From Endozoicomonas sp031844845 (GTDB lineage Bacteria; Pseudomonadota; Gammaproteobacteria; Pseudomonadales; Endozoicomonadaceae), in assembly GCF_031844845.1 (NCBI RefSeq), contig NZ_JAVRMB020000154.1, positions 1-29,747 on the forward strand: a stretch of 29,747 nt of DNA. Direction: 5' to 3'. The notes under the pieces are model-generated. The model saw only the letters and a list, made by a program, of their open reading frames with translations. It made no database searches and was not told the origin of the DNA. The translations under genes were made by a program, and so were the position numbers. Numbering within the stretch: the first letter of the stretch is position 1; each line of letters starts with the position of its first letter. This document shows, in pieces, positions 8,081 through 14,839 of this stretch.

Positions 8081-8108
8081 CCGAAAAAGACAAGAGCGGC
8101 TTTTTCGG
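8081..8108 (-). terminator. Hairpin between accC and prmA
   Basis: Perfect 9-bp arms CCGAAAAAG (8081-8089) and CTTTTTCGG (8100-8108) enclose a 10-base loop just after the accC stop. A second pair, CAATCCG/CGGATTG (8077-8083 and 8113-8119), offers an alternative fold. There is no long T-tract, so it may be an attenuator or RNA-stability element rather than a full terminator. Confidence 0.45.
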
Positions 8109-8131
8109 GCTGCGGATTGCGGACAACGGCT

Positions 8132-9472
8132 TCAATCCGCCAGTTTCTTCTCCAGGTAGTGAATACTGACACAGCCTTCTTTAAAGTGAGGGTCGGTGAC
8201 CAGATCCTGATGGAGAGGGATATTGGTTTTGATCCCTTCAATGACGGTTTCATCCAGCGCATTTTTCATACGAAGCAGCGCGGTTTCACGGTCCGGGCCA
8301 TAGCTGATGATCTTGGCGATCAGCGAGTCGTAGTAAGGGGGAACGCTGTAGCCATTGTAAATGTGGCTATCAACGCGAACACCATTACCGCCAGGTGCAT
8401 GGAACTGCATGACCTTGCCCGGAGACGGCATAAAGGTCTTTGGATCTTCAGCATTGATACGACACTCGAAGGAATGGCCTTTGAGTTCGATATCTTCCTG
8501 ACGAACGCTGAGTGGCAGGCCACTGGCAATTCTCAGCTGCTCTTTAACGATATCAATACCGCTGATCATTTCCGTCACCGGATGTTCCACCTGAACCCGG
8601 GTGTTCATTTCAATGAAATAGAATTCACCGTCTTCATAGAGGAATTCAAAGGTGCCAGCACCTTTGTAGCCCAGTTCGATGCAGGCACGGACACAGGCGC
8701 TGGCCACTTCCTGGCGTTTTTCTTCCGGAATGCCCGGAGCAGGCGCTTCTTCAATGACCTTCTGGTGACGACGTTGCAGAGAGCAATCGCGGTCGCCCAG
8801 GTGAATGGCATTGCCCTGACCATCGGCCAGTACCTGGAACTCCACATGACGAGGGCTTAGCAGGAACTTTTCAAGATAGACTGTATCGTTATTGAAGAAT
8901 GCACCCGCTTCTGACTGGGTGAGGGCAACGGAACTGATCAGATCTTCTTCTTGATGAACCACACGCATACCACGACCGCCGCCACCGCCAGCAGCCTTGA
9001 TAATAACGGGGTAACCAATATCCCGGGCGATGGCCTGGGTGCGGTTGTTATCATCGGTCAGCGAACCGTTGGAGCCGGGAACTGTCGGTACTCCGGCTTT
9101 CTGCATGGCTGCAATCGCGGAAACCTTGTCACCCATCAGTCGGATAACATCTGCTGAAGGCCCGATAAAGGTAAAGCCACTGCGTTCTACCTGTTCAGCA
9201 AAATCAGCATTCTCTGACAGGAAACCATAACCAGGATGAATGGCAGTGGCGTGAGTGACCTCGGCGGCACTGATAATGGCAGGAATATTGAGATAGCTTT
9301 CTGCCGGATTGTTTGGACCAATGCAGACAGACTCATCCGCCAGATGCAGATGCATAAGATCGGCATCGGCTTTGGAGTGAACCGCAACGGTCTTGATGCC
9401 CAGCTCTTTGCAGGCCCTTAGTATTCGAAGAGCAATTTCGCCCCGGTTGGCTATAACGACTTTATCGAGCAT
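8132..9472 (-). CDS. accC: Acetyl-CoA carboxylase, biotin carboxylase subunit
   Basis: AccC carboxylates the biotin carried by AccB using ATP and bicarbonate, the first half-reaction of malonyl-CoA synthesis. I place the start at ATG 9472 (MLDKVVIANRGEIALRILRA), giving 446 residues, close to E. coli AccC (449). The longer frame to 9535 adds 21 unconserved residues and would overlap accB. A GAGAG-type binding site precedes 9472. The ATP-grasp glycine loop KAAGGGGGRGMRVV is clear, as are HVEFQVLADGQGNAIHLGDR-DCS, EMNTRVQVEHPVTEMI-GIDLV-like and ECRINAED motifs. The gene follows accB by 10 bp in an accBC operon. Confidence 0.97.
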   Translation of the reverse strand: MLDKVVIANRGEIALRILRACKELGIKTVAVHSKADADLMHLHLADESVCIGPNNPAESYLNIPAIISAAEVTHATAIHPGYGFLSENADFAEQVERSGFTFIGPSADVIRLMGDKVSAIAAMQKAGVPTVPGSNGSLTDDNNRTQAIARDIGYPVIIKAAGGGGGRGMRVVHQEEDLISSVALTQSEAGAFFNNDTVYLEKFLLSPRHVEFQVLADGQGNAIHLGDRDCSLQRRHQKVIEEAPAPGIPEEKRQEVASACVRACIELGYKGAGTFEFLYEDGEFYFIEMNTRVQVEHPVTEMISGIDIVKEQLRIASGLPLSVRQEDIELKGHSFECRINAEDPKTFMPSPGKVMQFHAPGGNGVRVDSHIYNGYSVPPYYDSLIAKIISYGPDRETALLRMKNALDETVIEGIKTNIPLHQDLVTDPHFKEGCVSIHYLEKKLAD

Positions 9473-9482
9473 AACGGGACTC

Positions 9483-9944
9483 TCAGACAATGGTGAACAG
9501 GGGTTGGTCGTACTCAACAGGCTGACCATTCTCAACCAGAATGGCGCTGATCGTGCCGGATTTATCCGCCTTGATCTGGTTCATCATTTTCATGGCTTCA
9601 ACAATGCAGAGTACATCGCCTTCCTTAACCGATTGGCCTTCTTTGGCGAAAACCGGTGATTCAGGAGACGGAGAGAGGTAGAAAGTACCCACCATGGGAG
9701 ACTTGACCTGATGCCCGGAAAGTACTGGCTCAGCTGCTGGTGCAGCTTCTGCTGCTACTGGCGCTGCAACAGGCGCTGCAACGGGCGCCGGAGCTGTAGA
9801 GTAGGCAACCGGGGCATGAGCTATTGGAGGGTTGTTGGAGTAACGGCTGATGCGAACGGACTCTTCGCCCTCATGGATTTCGAGCTCATCAATACCTGAT
9901 TCTTCCAACAGCTCAATGAGCTTTTTTACTTTTCTAATATCCAT
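9483..9944 (-). CDS. accB: Acetyl-CoA carboxylase, biotin carboxyl carrier protein
   Basis: This is the carrier that shuttles carboxylated biotin between AccC and the carboxyltransferase in fatty-acid synthesis. From ATG 9944 the 153-residue product begins MDIRKVKKLIELLEESGIDE, matching the E. coli N-terminus. It has an Ala/Pro-rich swinging linker (AAPVAAPVAAEAAPAAEP) and the biotinylation site CIVEAMKMMNQIKAD, where the Lys of EAMKM is modified. A longer frame from a TTG at 9956 has no support. The accC gene follows immediately. Confidence 0.97.
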   Translation of the reverse strand: MDIRKVKKLIELLEESGIDELEIHEGEESVRISRYSNNPPIAHAPVAYSTAPAPVAAPVAAPVAAEAAPAAEPVLSGHQVKSPMVGTFYLSPSPESPVFAKEGQSVKEGDVLCIVEAMKMMNQIKADKSGTISAILVENGQPVEYDQPLFTIV

Positions 9945-9964
9945 AGTCAGTCTCAATGCTTGTA

Positions 9965-9990
9965 CTGGCAGGGCAGGGGAGGCCTGCCAG
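9965..9990. promoter_or_regulatory. Inverted repeat in the accB leader
   Basis: CTGGCAGG (9965-9972) pairs with CCTGCCAG (9983-9990) around a 10-base G-rich loop, 20 bp upstream of the accB start. On the accB transcript this would form a strong hairpin close to the ribosome binding site. A role in translational or attenuation control is an inference. Confidence 0.45.
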
Positions 9991-10010
9991 AGTGGTTGAT
10001 TTTTCCGAAA

Positions 10011-10026
10011 AGTCGAACGTTCGACT
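10011..10026. promoter_or_regulatory. Perfect 16-bp palindrome upstream of accBC
   Basis: AGTCGAACGTTCGACT is a perfect palindrome 67 bp upstream of the accB start, in the aroQ-accB gap. This symmetry suits a dimeric repressor operator. I do not recognise the regulator. Confidence 0.5.
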
Positions 10027-10151
10027 AAGCGAGCGTAAGGTCCCCGGTGGTTGTCAGGGCGGTTGTTTAATACGTCCGCTCTATTAATCTAAATACGCTC
10101 AAGAGGCCGCCTTTAACGTTCACTGGTGGGGCAGCATCCTGATTATTGGAT

Positions 10152-10598
10152 TCATGGCTGCCTGGCAAGCACTTCAATCGTTGCCGTCAGTGCCAGTTCA
10201 TAACCTTTGGGACCCAGGCCAGTAATGATGCCTTCAGCGACATCACTGAAATAAGAGTGATGGCGGAAAGGCTCCCGGCGATGGACATTCGAAAGATGCA
10301 CTTCAATAAACGGTATGGCGACACCCAGCAGAGCATCCCGCAGCGCTACGCTGGTGTGGGTGAACGCTGCCGGGTTGATGATGATGAAACGAACACCATC
10401 CTGACCTGCCTGATGAATACGGTCTACCAGAAGGTGCTCCGCATTGCTCTGGAAGTTTTCCAGCTGAAGGCCAGCATCGGCTGCCTGAAGGACAAGGTTC
10501 TGGCTGATCTGTTCAAGGGTGGTTGCTCCATATACACCGGGCTCACGGGTACCCAGTAAATTCAGGTTTGGGCCGTTGAGCACAAGAATATCAGCCAT
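10152..10598 (-). CDS. aroQ: 3-dehydroquinate dehydratase, type II
   Basis: AroQ dehydrates 3-dehydroquinate to 3-dehydroshikimate in the shikimate pathway as a dodecameric cytosolic enzyme. I start at ATG 10598 (MADILVLNGPNLNLLGTREP), preceded by AAGAGGATAAAC; the longer frame to 10649 adds 17 unconserved residues. The 148-residue product has the type II signature LNGPNLNLLGTREPGVYG with the catalytic Tyr, then INPAAFTHTSVALRDAL with the substrate-binding Asn and His-Thr, and IEVHLSNVHRREPFRHHS. It lies between dsbD and accB, the usual Pseudomonas order. Confidence 0.96.
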   Translation of the reverse strand: MADILVLNGPNLNLLGTREPGVYGATTLEQISQNLVLQAADAGLQLENFQSNAEHLLVDRIHQAGQDGVRFIIINPAAFTHTSVALRDALLGVAIPFIEVHLSNVHRREPFRHHSYFSDVAEGIITGLGPKGYELALTATIEVLARQP

Positions 10599-10766
10599 GT
10601 TTATCCTCTTGATTCCCGGTGCAGAGATTCGTTCTGAAGCACATTGCAATCGTTATTGATGAGGCATTTTGCCCCATTGTCTAGAGTGCGTCCAGTTTGT
10701 GCGTGTTACAGGAGGTTAACGACAGTTACGAAGCATTTCATGCCTGTTTCACTCATTCTTTAGGCA

Positions 10767-12623
10767 TCAGGAGACATCAGGGGCATTTTCAGAGGTCGCA
10801 AGAAGTTTTACCAGCCTCTCGTGGAGTTGTGGTGCGGTGATTTCACCCTGTGATTTCAATGCAGACAGTTCCAGTCCGGCAGAGTCAAAGAACAGCATGG
10901 CGGGAGGACCAAACAGTTGGTACTGATTGAGAAACTGCTGATGTTCTTTAGTATTGTCGGTGATATCCAGCTTGATCAGTGAAATAGCGGAAAGCTGTTC
11001 AGCCACCAATGGGTCAGGGAAAACTGTACGCTCGATGATTTTGCAGGAAATGCACCAGTCCGCGTAGAGGTCAACCAGGGCTGGCTGGTTATTCCTGGCT
11101 GCTTCTGCCAGCAGAGCATTCAGTTCATTCAGGGTGGTGACTGTCCTGAAGCCGGATGTTGTTGGCTTTTCAGAGGATATTGTCGTTGATGTAATGCTTT
11201 GGCTGAAGAGAGGCCTCAGTGGGTCACTGTTGCCCATAGCTGCACCAACAATCAGGCAAGCGCCATAGATCAGGCAGAGAATACCGATGACCTGTTTGAG
11301 TTTCTGGCTTGCTGTTGTTACTGCCGTGTCTACTGAAGAGTTGAGTGCCCCCAGAAAAATGCCACTGCCAATCAATAGTGATCCCCAGAGGAACAGGGTC
11401 ACCGTGGCAGGGATGACTCTCTCCAGCATCCAGATGGCAACACCCAGCAGAAGAACACCAAACAGAGCGCGGACACCATTCATCCATGAGCCGGATTTCG
11501 GCAGCCAGTGCCGCCCACCGATTGCCAGCGCAAACAGGGGGATTCCCATTCCCAGGCCAAGGGCAAAAAGTGTTAAGCCTCCAAACAGCGCATCACCGGT
11601 TGAGCTGATATAGATCAGAGCTCCCGCCAGTGGTGCCGAGACACAGGGGGATACCACCAGTGCTGAAAGCCATCCCATCACCGCAGCACCATATAAACTG
11701 CCGGACTTTTGCTGATGACCACTGAGCTTATCCCGAATCCGGGCGGGCAGCTGCAGTTCGTAAAGGCCGAACATGCTCAGTGCCAATAGCACGAAGAGTA
11801 TGGCCATAGGCACCAGCAGCCACGGGGATTGAAGTCTTGCCTGTAGATTAAGGCTGGCTCCGAACAATCCCATAAATGTACCCGCAACAGCAAAGGTAAT
11901 GGACATGCTGAAGATATAAGTCATCGTCAGGGCAAGGGTTCTGGTTTTACTCAACTCTCTGGCGCCCAGGATTAAACTTGAGAGAATCGGGAACATCGGC
12001 AAAACACAAGGTGTCAGGCTCAGGCCAATACCTGCCAGCACAAAGAGAATCAGAGTGATAGGGAGGCTGTTTTGCTCAAGCTGCTGCTGGAAGATGTTAT
12101 CTGGGCCGGTTGTCTCTGAAAGGCTGGTCGTTATGGCCATTGAGGGTTCGCTGGCTTCAGCCTGAGTAATCAGGGGGATGATTATTTTTTTGGGCGGATA
12201 ACAAAGCCCTGCTTTGGCACAGCCCTGAAATCCAATTTCCAGCTCAGGAAGGTTGCCTGAGTAGTTTATTGGTAGCTCGACGACAAAGTTTTCACTGAAA
12301 ATTTCAAGCTCTTTATTGTAATAAGGGTCAAAAATCGTTTCGCCAGCAGGGTAGGCAGCGGTTCCCAGTTTCGAAACATCGATGGCCGGGGTAAAAGTAA
12401 AGCGGTGCTTATAAAGGTAGTGCTCCGGTGTTACCTGAACATCAATAATCGCTTTGCTGTTTTCAATTCGCCCGGTGAAGCGGAATGCATCTTCAACAGG
12501 GAGAAACGCCTGATTTTCACTGGAATCAGAGCCAAACAGCTGGGTCAGGCTGGCTTGGGCAGGCAAGGTTATCAACAGGCCTAGCAAGAGAGGCCCGATC
12601 AGGCGAAGAGATAGCGTTGGCAT
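10767..12623 (-). CDS. dsbD: Thiol:disulfide interchange protein DsbD
   Basis: DsbD carries electrons from cytosolic thioredoxin across the inner membrane to periplasmic DsbC/DsbG and cytochrome-maturation proteins. The 618-residue product has a signal peptide (residues 1-24, ending PAQA), then a periplasmic alpha domain with the Cys pair in GCAKAGLCYPPKK. The multi-pass membrane domain has the two key cysteines in LTPCVLPMFPIL and VVSPCVSAPLAG. The C-terminal thioredoxin-like gamma domain has the active site DWCISCK. All six redox cysteines are present. It is upstream of aroQ (168-bp gap) and downstream of ppa, all on the minus strand. Confidence 0.97.
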   Translation of the reverse strand: MPTLSLRLIGPLLLGLLITLPAQASLTQLFGSDSSENQAFLPVEDAFRFTGRIENSKAIIDVQVTPEHYLYKHRFTFTPAIDVSKLGTAAYPAGETIFDPYYNKELEIFSENFVVELPINYSGNLPELEIGFQGCAKAGLCYPPKKIIIPLITQAEASEPSMAITTSLSETTGPDNIFQQQLEQNSLPITLILFVLAGIGLSLTPCVLPMFPILSSLILGARELSKTRTLALTMTYIFSMSITFAVAGTFMGLFGASLNLQARLQSPWLLVPMAILFVLLALSMFGLYELQLPARIRDKLSGHQQKSGSLYGAAVMGWLSALVVSPCVSAPLAGALIYISSTGDALFGGLTLFALGLGMGIPLFALAIGGRHWLPKSGSWMNGVRALFGVLLLGVAIWMLERVIPATVTLFLWGSLLIGSGIFLGALNSSVDTAVTTASQKLKQVIGILCLIYGACLIVGAAMGNSDPLRPLFSQSITSTTISSEKPTTSGFRTVTTLNELNALLAEAARNNQPALVDLYADWCISCKIIERTVFPDPLVAEQLSAISLIKLDITDNTKEHQQFLNQYQLFGPPAMLFFDSAGLELSALKSQGEITAPQLHERLVKLLATSENAPDVS

Positions 12624-12734
12624 ACAACCTGCTGTTTATAATGGTGAATGCTATTAATTGTGCAGTGATATATCGGATATGCAAGGGGGAAGGGATTAAT
12701 AGGTGGTAGAAAGGCGAGTTTTGGTGAGTGAATG

Positions 12735-12758
12735 AGCTCAGGCTATTAAACCTGAGCT
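12735..12758 (-). terminator. Hairpin after ppa
   Basis: AGCTCAGG (12735-12742) and CCTGAGCT (12751-12758) form perfect 8-bp arms around an 8-base AT-rich loop, 12 bp beyond the ppa stop. A T-rich run on the minus strand is weak, so termination strength is uncertain. Confidence 0.5.
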
Positions 12759-12769
12759 ACAGAGTAAAA

Positions 12770-13297
12770 TCAGCCTTGGTAGTTAGCTGCCGATTTCTTG
12801 ATGACTTCCAGGGCAGCCTCAGAGCCTTCCCAGCCATCAATCTTGACCCACTTGCCTGGCTCAAGATCTTTGTAGTGTTCAAAGAAGTGCTCGATCTGCT
12901 GGAGCAGCAGAGGTGGCAGGTCAGTGTATTCTTTGATGTCTTTATAGATTGGGGTCAGCTTGTCGTGAGGAACGGCGATCAGTTTCTCATCACGTCCGCT
13001 TTCATCGGACATGTTCAGCATGCCGACAGTGCGGCAGCGAATCACAGAACCAATGACCACCGGGTATGGAGTGATGACCAGCACATCCAGGGGGTCGCCA
13101 TCGTCCGCCAGAGTCTTATTGATGTAGCCGTAGTTCGCAGGGTAGAACATGGGCGTGGACATGAAGCGGTCAACCAGAATGGCATCCATATCCTTGTCAA
13201 CTTCATACTTGATTGGCGAAGCATTGGCAGGGATTTCGATGATGACGTAGATATCTTCCGGGAGATTTTTACCAGCAGGAATAGATGAGTAGCTCAT
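12770..13297 (-). CDS. ppa: Inorganic pyrophosphatase
   Basis: This soluble family I enzyme hydrolyses pyrophosphate and so drives biosynthetic reactions. The 175-residue product matches the usual length. It shows EIPANASPIKYEVDKD, FYPANYGYI and the metal-binding DDGDPLDVLV signature, with later acidic ligands and HFFEHYKDLEPGKWVKIDGW near the end. The ATG at 13297 gives the standard N-terminus MSYSSIPAGKNLPEDI. A TATAAT-like -10 box lies about 45 bp upstream on the minus strand. Confidence 0.97.
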   Translation of the reverse strand: MSYSSIPAGKNLPEDIYVIIEIPANASPIKYEVDKDMDAILVDRFMSTPMFYPANYGYINKTLADDGDPLDVLVITPYPVVIGSVIRCRTVGMLNMSDESGRDEKLIAVPHDKLTPIYKDIKEYTDLPPLLLQQIEHFFEHYKDLEPGKWVKIDGWEGSEAALEVIKKSAANYQG

Positions 13298-13341
13298 TGG
13301 CAGTCAGTCTCTGTGTGGGTTCAAGTTTGAAATTGCCGCAT

Positions 13342-13347
13342 ATTATA
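13342..13347 (-). promoter_or_regulatory. Candidate -10 box for ppa
   Basis: On the minus strand this reads TATAAT, 44 bp upstream of the ppa start. No convincing -35 box accompanies it, so the assignment is tentative. Confidence 0.35.
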
Positions 13348-13571
13348 TAGAGTTTGTTTCGTTCTTTTCCACTGTCTTGGAGAGGAGCCACGACTTTGTC
13401 GCTTTGTAATAGTGCAATCTTTATAAATCATGGTGGCTATTGTCAGGAGAGTGGGCGTTTCCCTGCCCGAAAAGATACCCATCTACTCGATAAATTCAGC
13501 TATCTAATGGGTTGGGAGCTAAAATAAGTTTATCAGTTTCAAACAGGGCTTTTGTCCTGCAGGAGGTAACT

Positions 13572-13988
13572 GTGAGATCTATGACTGTTGAAGACTGTAT
13601 GACTCCCAACGTTGTGACGCTTTCTCCAGATATCCAGGTACCTGAAGCGATTCGCATTTTACTGCAACATAATATTACCGCAGCACCGGTGATTGATGAG
13701 AAGGGAGCGCTAGTGGGCATTCTATCGGAAACGGACTGTCTGGAAGGTACACTGAATGGTAGTTATTTTTCTCAGGATGCAGGTTTGGTACGTGAATATA
13801 TGACAACGGATGTCATCTCGGCCAGCCCCAGAGATGATATTATTACTGTTTATCAACGATTTATGGCTGATAAATCTTTTCGGGTGCCGGTTGTCTCTGA
13901 AGACGGCCAGCTTTTGGGGATTTTGAGTCCAAAAGATTTGATGTCCGCAGTGCTTGAGTTTTATGAGCGCCCAGTGGAATCTGCGTAA
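13572..13988 (+). CDS. CBS-domain pair protein
   Basis: The 138-residue product consists of two CBS domains: MTPNVVTLSPDIQVPEAIRI...AAPVIDEKGALVGILSETD, then MTTDVISASPRDDIITVYQRF...RVPVVSEDGQLLGILSPKDL. Stand-alone CBS pairs usually bind adenine nucleotides and sense energy state; the partner here is unknown. I choose GTG 13572 because AGGAGG sits at 13561-13566, five bases before it. The upstream frame to 13512 would put that site inside the gene, and ATG 13581 would leave 14 bases. It is a single gene, divergent from ppa and convergent with the UPF0126 gene. Confidence 0.85.
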   Translation: MRSMTVEDCMTPNVVTLSPDIQVPEAIRILLQHNITAAPVIDEKGALVGILSETDCLEGTLNGSYFSQDAGLVREYMTTDVISASPRDDIITVYQRFMADKSFRVPVVSEDGQLLGILSPKDLMSAVLEFYERPVESA

Positions 13989-14031
13989 TAAACAGAAACA
14001 GGACTTTGTTCTTATCGGTTGTCTTTGATTT

Positions 14032-14667
14032 TCATTGCTCAGGCTTGTCATCATTTGTGGAAGGATCATCAAAATTAAATTTTGGAAGTTCCAGGCTCTT
14101 ATAAATAGCAAGAATACGCAGGGTAAAGCCACAGACCAGAGTAATCAGAATAACACTGTTGCTTGAAAGGGGAGTCATTGCTAAACCGAAGTAAAGCCAG
14201 GCAGAAAGGAATGCGATACTGCCATAAAGCTCTTTGCGAAATACCAGGGGCACCTGATTGCACAGAATGTCACGCACGACGCCTCCAAAAGCACCGGTAA
14301 ATACCGCCATGGTTGCGGCAATAAAATAGCTATGCCCTAATTCCAGAGTTTTCTGGGCACCAATAATGCTGAAGGTAATGAGGCCGACAGCATCAAGTAC
14401 CAGAAAAAGCTCTGTCATATAGCGAATCCAGGGGCGGATCAATAAAACCAGCAGGGCTGCAAAGCAGGTGATGATTAAGTATTCTGGTTTGCCAATCCAT
14501 ACCATGGGGTGGTTATTAAGCACCAGGTCTCGAACGGTTCCCCCTGCGAATGCAGTGCAGCAGGCAATAATTAAAATACCAAATGGATCCATTTTCTTTC
14601 TGCCGGCGACAATAGCCCCCGCCATGGCTTCAACTGTTATTGCCAGGATATAGAGCGTTTCGAGCAC
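14032..14667 (-). CDS. UPF0126 / YicG-type membrane protein (TRIC-like, putative glycine transporter family)
   Basis: The product is a multi-pass inner-membrane protein made of two repeated halves. Each half has a glycine-rich motif, FAGGTVRDLVLN in the first and FGGVVRDILCNQVPLVF in the second. This is the UPF0126 family (E. coli YicG/YadS), related in fold to TRIC channels and linked in some bacteria to glycine transport. I choose GTG 14667 (VLETLYILAITVEAMAGA, 211 residues): an AGGAT lies about 9 bases upstream and the family normally starts there. ATG 14691 would add eight residues without a binding site. The gene diverges from the T3SS region across a very AT-rich gap. Confidence 0.87.
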   Translation of the reverse strand: MLETLYILAITVEAMAGAIVAGRKKMDPFGILIIACCTAFAGGTVRDLVLNNHPMVWIGKPEYLIITCFAALLVLLIRPWIRYMTELFLVLDAVGLITFSIIGAQKTLELGHSYFIAATMAVFTGAFGGVVRDILCNQVPLVFRKELYGSIAFLSAWLYFGLAMTPLSSNSVILITLVCGFTLRILAIYKSLELPKFNFDDPSTNDDKPEQ

Positions 14668-14839
14668 GTTAGTGATCCTGATTAATTTCATTAAATGATT
14701 GGTATTAGAATAGTTATTATTTTAATTTTTTTTAGAATTAAAACTTTTATTTTAATTTCTTTTATTAATTGATTTTGCTATTTGTTCATCAGCTAGACTT
14801 TTCTTTGTATATAACGGAGATTTTTGGAAAGGAACTCTC

